DNA of 64,000 bases, taken from contig NZ_CP155796.1 in the NCBI RefSeq assembly GCF_039729195.1, positions 3,844,001-3,908,000 of the forward strand, given 5' to 3'. How positions within the stretch are numbered: the stretch's first letter is position 1; the number at the start of each line of letters is the position of its first letter. This DNA is from Mycobacterium sp. DL. Lineage in GTDB: Bacteria > Actinomycetota > Actinomycetes > Mycobacteriales > Mycobacteriaceae. Positions 17,091 through 24,992 of the stretch are shown piece by piece. The position numbers and the translations under genes are program-made. The notes under the pieces were generated by a model. That model saw only the letters and a list, made by a program, of their open reading frames with translations. It made no database searches and had not been told where the DNA came from.

Positions 17091-17615
17091 TCACCGAATT
17101 GTGGCGTCGTAGACGTCCTTTGCCGGGTGGCTCAGAAGGCGTTGAGCCATATCCTTCTTCAGCCAGACGAGACGCTCTTCCTCTTCAGGGCTACGTTCTA
17201 CTTTTCTTGCCAGCGTGATGAACTCGTCGGCAACAAGTCCGGGACGCAACGTGAGGTCGACGGTCCGGCCCCGGTACTTCAACCGGAAAAGATACTTGCC
17301 CTTGGGACTTTGCAGAATATCGTCGCCGGCCAGCGCCACGTCGACGTGATAGCGCCCGCCGGTCACGACCCGAGTGACGATCTCAAATGCGTCGCGGCCT
17401 CCGGGACCGGGGAACGCAGTCTCTATGGACAGGTCCGCCCGCTCGGGCGCCTTACCGTCGTCCAACAGCGGGAAGCCGCGTTCCATGACCTTGAACGCAT
17501 GGGCCACCCCGCCGGGAAAGCCGAAGCCGTGGTATCGCAGCATCTCATCGAAGGTGAACTGGATTGGCTGGCCACCCTCGGTGACTGTCAGGGTCTCGGT
17601 ATCAGGGTATGACAT
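17091..17615 (-). CDS. FmdE-like protein
   Basis: This 174-aa soluble protein begins MSYPDTETLTVTEGGQPI. The segment YHGFGFPGGVAHAFKVMERGFPLL at about 29-52 and DAFEIVTRVVTGGRYHVDV near 75-93 recall the FmdE family (formylmethanofuran dehydrogenase subunit E-like: HGHxCPG, then DAxQxxTGC). Then GKYLFRLKYRGRTVDLTLRPGLV follows, like the family's third conserved block. The usual cysteines are absent. It stands alone on the minus strand upstream of the iron-box operon. FmdE-type proteins often sit beside metal or Opp-type transporters, but the link is only contextual here. Confidence 0.5.
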   Translation of the reverse strand: MSYPDTETLTVTEGGQPIQFTFDEMLRYHGFGFPGGVAHAFKVMERGFPLLDDGKAPERADLSIETAFPGPGGRDAFEIVTRVVTGGRYHVDVALAGDDILQSPKGKYLFRLKYRGRTVDLTLRPGLVADEFITLARKVERSPEEEERLVWLKKDMAQRLLSHPAKDVYDATIR

Positions 17616-17654
17616 GTGATTCCTTCGGTTGTGTCAAGAGATTTCACGTTGCCG

Positions 17655-17687
17655 AACGGTCAACGCCGAGCGCCGTGCATGCGCGCA
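17655..17687. repeat. GC-rich inverted repeat upstream of the FmdE-like gene
   Basis: Within this stretch GCGCCGTGC pairs with GCACGGCGC around a 6-nt loop. It lies between the FmdE-like gene (leftward) and the MarR gene (rightward). There is no T-run, so a terminator role is doubtful. Confidence 0.35.
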
Positions 17688-17827
17688 CGGCGCGCTGCAC
17701 CGGCTGAAGCAGTCACCACTCACGGGCGCCGGCAAGAACCGAGCGATGGCGTCTCCGCCCGGTAGGCATGGCTTCTGGATGGGCGGCCGCGCAACTCCTT
17801 CCTAGGTACGCACACACCGAGCCATGC

Positions 17828-17858
17828 GCATAATAGCTCGGACCCAGAGGTATTATGC
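17828..17858. promoter_or_regulatory. Inverted repeat and -10 element at the marR start
   Basis: GCATAATA (17828-17835) and TATTATGC (17851-17858) form a perfect 8-bp inverted repeat with a 15-bp spacer. TATTAT at 17851-17856 also looks like a -10 box whose start point would fall on the GTG at 17864, giving a leaderless mRNA. Symmetry overlapping the promoter suggests autoregulation by the MarR protein. Confidence 0.45.
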
Positions 17859-17863
17859 AAGGT

Positions 17864-18313
17864 GTGGCCACCCACTCCGAGATCGCAGCTGACATCTTCG
17901 ACACCCACGGGCGTTTCCGTCGTCAGGTGCGTCGGACGGCCGGTCGCGCCTTCACCACCGGACTGCCCGAGTCGCAAGCTGACCTCGTGCGGCTCATCGG
18001 TCGACAGCCTGGGATCTCGGTGAGCGCCGCGGCGGCAGAACTCGGCATGGCGGCCAACACCGCCTCCACGCTGGTCACCAAGCTGTCCGGTGACGGTCTG
18101 GTGATCCGCGAGGTGGACGCGACGGACCGGCGCGTGGGCCGACTGCGGCTCAGCGCCAATGCGCAGCGCGTCGCCGACAATTCCCGCAAGGCCCGGCGTA
18201 CGGCTCTGGCGGGAATCCTCGACCAGCTCTCCGACAACGAGATCGACTCGCTCGCTGACGGATTGGTGGTCATCAAAAAGATGGTCCAGTTGCTCAACGA
18301 AGGTCAGCCGTAA
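17864..18313 (+). CDS. MarR-family transcriptional regulator
   Basis: This ~149-aa winged-helix regulator has the recognition region PGISVSAAAAELGMAANTASTLVTKLSGDGLVIREVDATDRRVGRLRLS at about 48-97, with the wing DxRR typical of MarR. I prefer the GTG at 17864, seven bases downstream of a TATTAT -10 box (leaderless). An ATG at 17855 in the same frame would lie inside that box. It reads rightward, opposite to the transporter operon, and is probably a passenger of the mobile element. Its ligand is unknown. Confidence 0.85.
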   Translation: MATHSEIAADIFDTHGRFRRQVRRTAGRAFTTGLPESQADLVRLIGRQPGISVSAAAAELGMAANTASTLVTKLSGDGLVIREVDATDRRVGRLRLSANAQRVADNSRKARRTALAGILDQLSDNEIDSLADGLVVIKKMVQLLNEGQP

Positions 18314-18368
18314 CCACCGAGGCGGCCATCGATCCCCGCGACACTCATCCGGTTGGGAAGGTACGCCC

Positions 18369-18503
18369 ATGCTCACCGTAGTTCAGCAGGCCAACGACAG
18401 CGATGGCGGCCAGCGGTCGCTGCTCGATGAGATCGTTCGCGACGGTGCTCGGACCCGTTCCACGGGATTGACCATCTCTCAGATATTGGGTGGAAACGTC
18501 TAA
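18369..18503 (+). pseudogene. IS256-family transposase, N-terminal stub
   Basis: A 44-codon frame starts MLTVVQQANDSDGGQRSLLDEIVRDGAR, which is the typical start of mycobacterial IS256-family transposases (followed there by RMLAAALEAEV). After GAR the similarity breaks off and 16 unrelated residues lead to a stop. The remaining ~370 codons and the right end are missing. It marks an earlier insertion sequence largely deleted by later rearrangement in the mobile element. Confidence 0.65.
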
Positions 18504-18644
18504 CACGGAAGGTTAGGTTCATCCGGTTGAAGAGCCATGCGTCCGAACGAGGTGTATTGGTGACGGTCCGAGCAACGGCAGCCGACTCAGGTCGACTGTC
18601 CTCCGCGCATGCCAGGACTGAATCAAACCCAAGGAGTATCTCTC

Positions 18645-19091
18645 GTGGATCTTCCACGCATCTTCACCATTCGCGAAAGTAGCCACCGGATCCACAACCC
18701 GTTTAGCTCTAGCAAGCTCGCCGCCCTGGGCCAAGCACTGCATCTGGAACCCGGGACGCGCGTGCTGGATCTCGCCAGCGGGTCGTGCGAAATGCTCTGC
18801 ACGTGGGCCCGCGACCACCGCGTCACCGGGATTGGGGTGGACATCAGCACGGTGTTCACTGAGCAAGCCCGTGTCCGTGCCGCCGAACTCGGCGTCGCTG
18901 ACCAGGCCACCTTCGTGCACTCCGACGCTTCCAGCTTCGTTGCGGGCAAGGTGGTCGATGTCGCCGCGTGCGTGGGCGCCACCTGGATCGGCGGCGGTGT
19001 GGCCGGTATCGTCGAACTGCTGAGCAAGAGTCTCCGTCCCGGTGGCCTGATGCTGATCGGTGAACCGTTCTGGCGTCGCGAAGTACCCTAG
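18645..19091 (+). pseudogene. YjhP-like SAM-dependent methyltransferase, truncated
   Basis: This 148-aa frame begins VDLPRIFTIRESSHRIHNPF and matches the start of YjhP-type class I methyltransferases, which are usually ~250 aa. Motif I reads DLASGSCEML, where relatives have a glycine in place of Cys. A later block ACVGATWIGGGVAG and GGLMLIGEPFWRRE are present. The frame stops just after GEPFWRRE at 19091, exactly where reverse-oriented ligase-like sequence begins, so the C-terminal ~100 residues have been lost. The GTG start follows AAGGAG; an ATG at 18609 is less likely. Activity is doubtful. Confidence 0.7.
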
Positions 19092-19240
19092 CCGACTTCC
19101 TCGCGACCGAAGCAGATCGAGTGGAAGCCGTCAACACCACTTCGTCATAGGGAGGCGTCGGCAGGAATTGTAGGTACCGACTTGGCCAACATCGGCGAGA
19201 CCGGCGGCATGACGGGGAGCTTCATCGCCTCATTGTGGTC
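19091..19240 (-). pseudogene. Degraded N-terminus of another ligC-type DNA ligase
   Basis: On the minus strand an ATG at 19225 opens MKLPVMPPVSPMLAKSVPTIPADAS, very close to the N-terminus of the intact LigC at 2841-3911 (MQLPVMPPVPPMLSKSVPAIPAEAS). A frameshift then gives a stop, but the next bases still read AAGTGG and, in another frame, DGFHSICFGREEVG, matching the KWDGFRSILFRDGDEV region. Similarity also reaches upstream of the start (ACAATGA). It abuts the truncated methyltransferase on one side and the 3' end of the large recombinase on the other, and the recombinase stop codon lies within this ligase-derived DNA. Confidence 0.75.
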
Positions 19241-21749
19241 TCTGCTCGGTGAACGGGTTGCTGCCGTTTGAGAGTCGTTGCTCCGCCTCGGATTGCCGGC
19301 TGCGCAGATGCTTGATGCTCTCTTCGAGCGCGGCGACCTCGCCGAGCCATGCACGATCCTTCGCCTCCACGAGGCGCTGTTCGGCGTTCTCGGTCATCTC
19401 GTTGATGCGCCCCAACTGGGCGGGGTCCACGCGCAAGAACCGGCATCTCGTGCAGGCGTGCTCGTGCACGCAGGGCGTGCCGTAGGGGCGGTGGCACTCA
19501 CCGAGGGCCACCCGACGCAGCAGGAAGTGGTTCTCGAACTCCGACCATTCGTCGGCCTCGGCGACCCGGTCCTCGCCGATCGGGCGCAACTGCCGGCGCC
19601 GTTCGATGAACGCCTGGTGGGCGGTGATGAGGTGCTCGGGAAACACCGCGGTATAGCCGCGGGTGGTGTCGAGGTTCAGGTGACCCAGCAGCGCAGCGGC
19701 GATGTGCAGCGGAAGGCCGCCGTTGACGGCGTCGGTGGCGAACAAGCGGCGGAAGTCGTGCGGGGTGAACCGGATCGGCTGGCCAGCATCGCTGAGTCCG
19801 GCCACTACCGCCAAATGGCTGAGGATGCCACGCAAGTAGTGCCCGGAGAGGACTTCCTGGCGGGCGCCGACCCTGCGGGAGAACAGGTGCGGAAACGGTT
19901 GACCGTGCACCTTCTCGGTGACGTCGTAGCGGACCGAGAGCGGCACGTGATCACCGCCGCCCTTGGCTCGCCGCAGTACCGCCAGCAGCACTTGCACCAG
20001 CTCTGGGGTCATCGGCACCAGTCGTTCGCAGTCGGTCTTGCTCGGCACGATGTGTAGCAGCGGTACCAGTGTTCCGGTGGTCGATGCGGTGTAGTGGCGC
20101 AGCGACAGCTGCGTCAGCTCCATCAGCTCTTCGACGCGAATACCGGTGTGGCGCAGGGTCTCGGCGACCGCCCAGCACCAAAATCCGTCATCCTCCACAC
20201 CGGTGACATCGATGCGCTTGGCCTCGCCGCGGATCCAGTTCGGTCGCGGTTGTCCCGGCGCCAGCCGGGCCCACACCCGCGCGCGCTCGTCGATTGCCAG
20301 ACGCTCCGGCGGCGCATCCCGCACGAACACGTAGCCGTCGATCTCGAACTGGATATCGTGCTCGGCGGCGCGAGCCTTCTCCAGGAACAGCGCGCTGCGC
20401 TGCTTGTGTTCGTTCACGGCGGTCAGGAACGTCGGCAGCAACGGCGTCAGTACGCGGGTACGGCTTTGCATCTGACTTTGTTGGCGCCGCTTGTTCTTGG
20501 CAGCCGCTCGGCTCAGTTCTCGCGGGACGGGGCAAGGTGCCACCCAGACGCCCCAGCGCACTGGGTCGTCGTGGGACCATTCGGCCAAATCGCGGTAGAA
20601 GCCGCGGATCGCGAACAAAACGGAGTGGACATCCCGGCGGTCGCGCCCGTCGGTCGTCACGGACAGTCGTTGACGCCACGCCGTAATGACGTCCGCCGAC
20701 AGCCGTAGGTCGGCTTGCTCGGGGTTGATCTGTAGGATCTCCCACCAGAACAGACGCACGATCCGGTAGGCCAAGCCTTCTAGCGAGCCGTAATCCATGC
20801 CGGGGCGAATCTCTTCGAAGTAATCCGTCAGCAGATCCCGTACGCCCGAAGGTGGAATGCCGTAGCGGTCGACCAGGGTGGCGGTCGAGTGCTGTCGTGT
20901 ATTGCCTTTTGCCGACCAGGCGGCCCGCAACGTCGGGGCTTCAGTGGCCAGCGGACCGAGGCGCACCAGCAGTTCCCACAGTAGATGTTCGCGGCGTTGC
21001 CTCCCTGAGGTCTTCACCACGTCGGCGTAGTAGAGCAGGTCGTCGCCGGTGACCTGCTCGATGGCTTTGCCGGTGCGGATCATCACTCGCGACAGACCGG
21101 CTTCTGCGTCGCGTTGATGGCGCAGTAGCGCTGACTGATACTCGTCGAGCTGCCGCAACTCGGTGAGGGCGTTGCCGCCGTTGTGCTCGATGAATTGGGC
21201 CGTGTTGAGCTTCGTCCGGGAGTCGAGCATCCAGCTGTAGGACGGTCGGAGAACACGCAGTTGCAGCAGCGCGTTCATTCCAAGCAGGGTGGGTGACCAC
21301 CGGTTGTACTGGGGCAGGTCCGCATGGTCCATCCAGGTCCTTGGGGCGGCGTCCGAGCCGCTGGCCAGCCAGCGCTGCTCCCAGGTGTCACCGGGGTAGC
21401 CGTGAAGTCGGGTGAGCAGTGCCCGGGATCCGCGCACGATCGCCTGTCGGCGTTTCTGGTTGTAGGAGTGGTGATGGCGGCGGACAGCGTCACACAGCTC
21501 ATCCACGGTGCGGTGCTGCATCGCGGCGCCGTGAGCTTGGGCGGGCAGCTCGGGTGGCGGCTGACTTGCGTCGTAGCCCTTCATGATTCGCAATCGCCCG
21601 GTGCGTCCGAACCGATCGTCGGGTGGGATCGCCGCCAGGTGCGGCGAATCGGGCCGTGACAGCAGCTGAATCGACGGAGCCGCCGCCGCGCGGGTCGCCG
21701 CGGCCTGCTGACTGCGCTGCAGCCGCGTGTCCTCGTCCTCGGCCGTCAC
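19230..21749 (-). CDS. Large tyrosine recombinase (Tn554 TnpB-like)
   Basis: This 839-aa protein belongs to the large actinobacterial tyrosine recombinases. Catalytic residues in the C-terminal half are visible: Arg in LRHTGIRVEELMEL, the HxxR box HDFRRLFATDAVNG, His in LLGHLNLDTT and Tyr in RGYTAVF. After the catalytic domain come CHRPYGTPCVHEHACTRCRF, a possible zinc-binding cysteine cluster, and a likely coiled coil (RINEMTENAEQRLVEAKDRAW). Its start overlaps the stop of the smaller recombinase (ATGA). Two overlapping recombinases of unequal size match Tn554 tnpA/tnpB. The last codons run into ligase-derived DNA. Confidence 0.88.
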   Translation of the reverse strand: MTAEDEDTRLQRSQQAAATRAAAAPSIQLLSRPDSPHLAAIPPDDRFGRTGRLRIMKGYDASQPPPELPAQAHGAAMQHRTVDELCDAVRRHHHSYNQKRRQAIVRGSRALLTRLHGYPGDTWEQRWLASGSDAAPRTWMDHADLPQYNRWSPTLLGMNALLQLRVLRPSYSWMLDSRTKLNTAQFIEHNGGNALTELRQLDEYQSALLRHQRDAEAGLSRVMIRTGKAIEQVTGDDLLYYADVVKTSGRQRREHLLWELLVRLGPLATEAPTLRAAWSAKGNTRQHSTATLVDRYGIPPSGVRDLLTDYFEEIRPGMDYGSLEGLAYRIVRLFWWEILQINPEQADLRLSADVITAWRQRLSVTTDGRDRRDVHSVLFAIRGFYRDLAEWSHDDPVRWGVWVAPCPVPRELSRAAAKNKRRQQSQMQSRTRVLTPLLPTFLTAVNEHKQRSALFLEKARAAEHDIQFEIDGYVFVRDAPPERLAIDERARVWARLAPGQPRPNWIRGEAKRIDVTGVEDDGFWCWAVAETLRHTGIRVEELMELTQLSLRHYTASTTGTLVPLLHIVPSKTDCERLVPMTPELVQVLLAVLRRAKGGGDHVPLSVRYDVTEKVHGQPFPHLFSRRVGARQEVLSGHYLRGILSHLAVVAGLSDAGQPIRFTPHDFRRLFATDAVNGGLPLHIAAALLGHLNLDTTRGYTAVFPEHLITAHQAFIERRRQLRPIGEDRVAEADEWSEFENHFLLRRVALGECHRPYGTPCVHEHACTRCRFLRVDPAQLGRINEMTENAEQRLVEAKDRAWLGEVAALEESIKHLRSRQSEAEQRLSNGSNPFTEQRPQ

Positions 21750-22951
21750 GACAGCGGGAGTCCAAGCAGTTCGCGCACGGCGGCCGCGTCGTAGCTCGGT
21801 TCGATCGTCGGCCCCGTGACCGGCGGTCGGGCGTAATGCTCAAGCACCTTGCCGACCAGATCCTCGAGTCGCGGCTGGGTGTAGATCTGCGTCGTCGTAA
21901 CGCTGGCATGCCGCAGCACTGTCTGCACGTCCACCAACGTGAACGCCGGATCGGCTAGCAACCGCGTCGCGGCCGTATGGCGAAAGTCGTGCAGCGACCA
22001 GTTCGTCCCCAAGCTGTCATTGGCCCGGCGCAGCACCGCGCGCATCGCGTGATAATTCAACGGCGCAGGCTTCGATCGCCGCGTCCACCACACCGGACCG
22101 CCCGGACTCATGGGTGGCTGCTGCTCGGCGAAGTAAAGCGCCAACCACACGAACGAGTCCACCGACGCCGGCACCACCTCCCGCGCCCGGCTGCCCTTAC
22201 TGGTCACCGTGACCGTATAGCGGCCGGCATCGAGATCGCCGTGACACAGCCCCAACAACTCCGACGCCCGAACTCCCGACGACAGGTAGAAACTCACCAG
22301 AGCGCGGTCACGGTGGCTACGCAGTGCATCGAACAGCGTCGTCGCGGCCTCGTCCGGAATACCCCGCCAGACCGGACGAGGCGTCTTCTGCCTATAGTTC
22401 GCACGCTTGTGAATGACGAAGTCCTGCATCGGATTATGGTGCGAATGCGGACGGCCGCCGCCACGAGTCCGCTGCGCGGGCACCGGGTTGACCAGCGGTC
22501 CCAGGTTGGCTGCGCAAGCATGCTCGTAGAAGCCGAACAACACCGAGAGCTGATGGTTGATCGTCCTTGCCGCGTACTTCGCCGGCAGCTCGGCCTTGCC
22601 GGTCAGAGCGTTCACCGAACCGGGCGCAGGTCTGTTCGGGCGCCGGCGCAGGCGCTGCGGGTTCGGCGTCTCGCGGAGGTACTCGACGAAGGCACGGACG
22701 TCGACGCGTTCAGCTTGCTCCCAATTGACCAGGCGCTCGTGGAGGAACCTGAACCACCGCAGCAGGTCGAACGCGTAACTTCGAACTGTGAGTGGACTGC
22801 AATCCGAAGCCGCCAGCTCCCGCAGGTATGACGAGGCGCCGAGGTGCTCGTCGTCAGGGAAGATCACCCGCCACGGCAGGCCCGACTCGGCTGACTCCAC
22901 TCGACCCAGCTCGCCCATAACCGGATCCTCCGCCCGCCGCACCCACCCCAC
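21746..22951 (-). CDS. Tyrosine recombinase (Tn554 TnpA-like)
   Basis: This 401-aa site-specific recombinase has an N-terminal SAM-like core-binding domain (about residues 40-165) and a catalytic domain. The catalytic Arg is in SSGVRASELLGL (~230), the HxxR box is HDFRHTAATRLL (~320), then His in LRHASVTTT and the nucleophile Tyr in IYTQPRLE (~355). It is the first gene at the right edge of the element, about 30 bp from the ligase junction, and is transcribed inward. It probably acts on the 12-bp inverted ends with the larger recombinase. ATG starts at 22951 and 22918 are both possible. Confidence 0.9.
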   Translation of the reverse strand: MGWVRRAEDPVMGELGRVESAESGLPWRVIFPDDEHLGASSYLRELAASDCSPLTVRSYAFDLLRWFRFLHERLVNWEQAERVDVRAFVEYLRETPNPQRLRRRPNRPAPGSVNALTGKAELPAKYAARTINHQLSVLFGFYEHACAANLGPLVNPVPAQRTRGGGRPHSHHNPMQDFVIHKRANYRQKTPRPVWRGIPDEAATTLFDALRSHRDRALVSFYLSSGVRASELLGLCHGDLDAGRYTVTVTSKGSRAREVVPASVDSFVWLALYFAEQQPPMSPGGPVWWTRRSKPAPLNYHAMRAVLRRANDSLGTNWSLHDFRHTAATRLLADPAFTLVDVQTVLRHASVTTTQIYTQPRLEDLVGKVLEHYARPPVTGPTIEPSYDAAAVRELLGLPLS

Positions 22952-22965
22952 CGGAAGGCTCGCCG

Positions 22966-22977
22966 AAGTTCAGTCAA
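22966..22977 (-). repeat. Right terminal inverted repeat of the ligC-inserted element
   Basis: Read on the minus strand this is TTGACTGAACTT, 11 of 12 identical to TTCACTGAACTT at the left end. Six further bases (22978-22983) separate it from the resumed ligase sequence, whereas the left repeat abuts the ligase directly. Such an uneven core is compatible with Tn554-type integration. Confidence 0.7.
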
Positions 22978-22983
22978 CTAGAC

Positions 22984-23918
22984 GAGCGCTGGTGTTCCGC
23001 GACGGCGACGAGGTGGTGCTGCTGTCGCGCAGCGGGAAGGATCTGGGCCGCTACTTTCCCGAGGTTCTCGATGCGGTGCGCGACGAACTCGCGCCCCGCT
23101 GCGTTCTCGACGGCGAGATCGTCGTCCCCCGCGAGATCGCCGGCCGCACCCGGTTGGATTGGGAGTCGCTGAGCCAGCGCATCCACCCCGCCGAGTCCCG
23201 GGTGTGCAAGCTTTCCGCGGAGACCCCCGCACATTTCATCGGGTTCGACGCGCTCGCAACAGGCGACACCTCTCTGATGAAGGAGCCGTTCCGGGTGCGG
23301 CGGGAAGCGCTGGCAGACGCGGTCCTCCACAAGCAGTGGTGCCATGTCACCAGTACCACGGAGGATCCCGAGGTAGGCGCAACCTGGCTCGAGGAGTTCG
23401 AGGGAGCGGGTCTCGACGGGGTCATCGCCAAACGGCTCGACGGTCCGTATCTTCCCGGCAAGCGGGAGATGGTGAAGGTCAAGCACGCCCGTGACGCGGA
23501 CTGCGTCGCGATCGGCTACCGGATTCACAAGAGCGGCGAAGGAATCGGGTCGGTTCTGCTCGGCCTCTACCGCGATGACGGTGAGCTGCAGATGGTCGGT
23601 GGCGCCGCGTCGTTCACCGCCAAGGCGCGGCTGTTGATGCTGGCCGACCTGGAGCCGCTACGCCTCGGCGACGACGTCCGCGACGGTGAGCCCAGCCGGT
23701 GGAACTCCGCCGCTGACAAGCGCTGGATCCCGGTGCGCCCGGAGAAGGTGTGTGAGGTCGCCTACGACCAGATGGAGGGAAACACCGCCCACGGCAGGCG
23801 CTTCCGCCACGCGGTGAAGTTCATGCGCTGGCGGCCGGACCGCGACCCGGCCAGCTGTACCTTCGACCAGCTCGATGTTCCGCTGAACTACGACCTCTAC
23901 GACGTTCTGGAGTCCTGA
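22984..23918 (+). pseudogene. ligC: 3' fragment of the split ligC, lacking the active-site lysine
   Basis: Ligase similarity resumes at codon R of KWDGFR and continues RALVFRDGDEVVLLSRSGKDLG through motif III (FIGFDALATGD), motif IV (GLDGVIAKRLDG) and motif V (MVKVKHARDADCVAIGYR) to the normal C-terminus. The open frame extends upstream to 22788 only by chance, reading through the recombinase gene's DNA in another frame. Without the KWDG lysine in the fragment at 9963-10080 it cannot be adenylated. It ends one base before polD1, so it was the upstream member of a ligC-polD1 pair. Expression would need a promoter inside the element. Confidence 0.92.
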
Positions 23919-23919
23919 C

Positions 23920-24975
23920 ATGGCTGGAAAAAGCTCCGCAACCGAAATCGACGTGGGCGGCATCAAGGTCCGGCTCACGAACCCGGACAAGCCGTACTTT
24001 CCGGCGCTCGGCAAAGACGGAACCAAAGGCAAACTCGTCGATTACTACCTGTCTGTCGCCGACCGCATGGTGACCCTGCTGCGGGACCGGCCCGTACATC
24101 TGCAACGGTTCCCCGACGGCATCGACGGCGAGGAGATCTACCAGAAGCGGGTGCCGCAGAAGCATCCCGATTACCTCGAGATCTGCACCGTGACGTTTCC
24201 GTCCGGGCGCACCGCCGACGCACTGAAGATCACCCACCCGTCGGCGATCGCGTGGGCCGCTCAGATGGGCTCGGTGACCCTGCACCCGTGGCAGGTGCGA
24301 TGCCCTGACACCGAGCATCCCGACGAGCTGCGCATCGACCTCGACCCGCAGCCCGGCACCGGGTTCGCCGAAGCTGCGTCCGTCGCCGTAGACGTCCTCA
24401 AACCACTCCTCGACGAGCTGGGCCTGGTCGGCTACCCCAAGACGTCGGGTGGTCGTGGTGTGCATGTCTTCCTCCGCATCGCCACCGACTGGGACTTCAT
24501 CGCGGTGCGGCGCGCCGGAATCGCGCTGGCCCGCGAAGTCGAACGGCGGGCTCCGGATGCGGTGACCACGTCGTGGTGGAAAGAGGAGCGTGGGGAGCGG
24601 ATCTTCATCGACTACAACCAGAACGCCCGCGATCGCACGTTCGCGTCGGCGTATTCGGCGCGCAAGACCCCGATCGCCACGGTGTCGACGCCGCTGACCT
24701 GGGACGAACTGCGTGGTGCTGATCCTGACGACTACACGATCATCACGGTGCCGGAGTTCCTCGCCGGGCGGCCCGATCCGTGGGCGGACATCGACACGAC
24801 AGCGCAGTCGATCGAGCCGCTGCTGGAGATGGTCGCCGCCGACGAGGACCATGGCCTCGCTGACCTGCCGTATCCACCGAGCTACCCGAAGATGCCCGGG
24901 GAGCCGCCCCGGGTCCAGCCGAGCAAGAAGGTTGCCGAGCATTGGGACGAGCACGGTAACCGCGTCGAGGAGTAG
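23920..24975 (+). CDS. polD1: LigD-like polymerase/primase PolD1
   Basis: This 351-aa protein is a stand-alone AEP-type polymerase like the LigD polymerase domain; in mycobacteria PolD1 is encoded beside ligC and takes part in repair synthesis and gap filling. The catalytic carboxylates are in LRIDLDPQPG at about 140, the histidine in TSGGRGVHVF at about 183, and the third acidic residue in ERIFIDYNQNARDRT near 232. It directly follows the disrupted ligC. That raises the question of how polD1 is transcribed after the insertion; no obvious promoter is visible in the ligase fragment. Confidence 0.92.
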   Translation: MAGKSSATEIDVGGIKVRLTNPDKPYFPALGKDGTKGKLVDYYLSVADRMVTLLRDRPVHLQRFPDGIDGEEIYQKRVPQKHPDYLEICTVTFPSGRTADALKITHPSAIAWAAQMGSVTLHPWQVRCPDTEHPDELRIDLDPQPGTGFAEAASVAVDVLKPLLDELGLVGYPKTSGGRGVHVFLRIATDWDFIAVRRAGIALAREVERRAPDAVTTSWWKEERGERIFIDYNQNARDRTFASAYSARKTPIATVSTPLTWDELRGADPDDYTIITVPEFLAGRPDPWADIDTTAQSIEPLLEMVAADEDHGLADLPYPPSYPKMPGEPPRVQPSKKVAEHWDEHGNRVEE

Positions 24976-24992
24976 CCCGTTACCCTGCTGAG

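Larger units (their letters stand above)
10081..22983. mobile_element. 12.9-kb mobile element inserted in ligC, carrying two tyrosine recombinases and an iron-box ABC transporter
   Basis: Removing these 12,903 bp rejoins the split ligase gene in frame at KWDGFR, which sets the boundaries (a shared C allows a 1-bp shift). The ends carry a 12-bp inverted repeat with one mismatch: TTCACTGAACTT at 10081-10092 and its counterpart at 22966-22977, a few bases in from the right edge. No target duplication is visible. Two overlapping tyrosine recombinase genes lie at the right end. The lack of duplication and the recombinase pair resemble Tn554-type transposons. Cargo: ABC importer, FmdE-like protein, MarR regulator, transposase stub, truncated methyltransferase and ligase remnant. 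It is probably a mosaic of several events. Confidence 0.85.

Noticed and set aside
22788..23918. A continuous 376-aa ligase-like open frame
   Set aside because: The first ~65 codons are recombinase DNA read in another frame and the KWDG lysine is missing; true ligase similarity starts at 22984.
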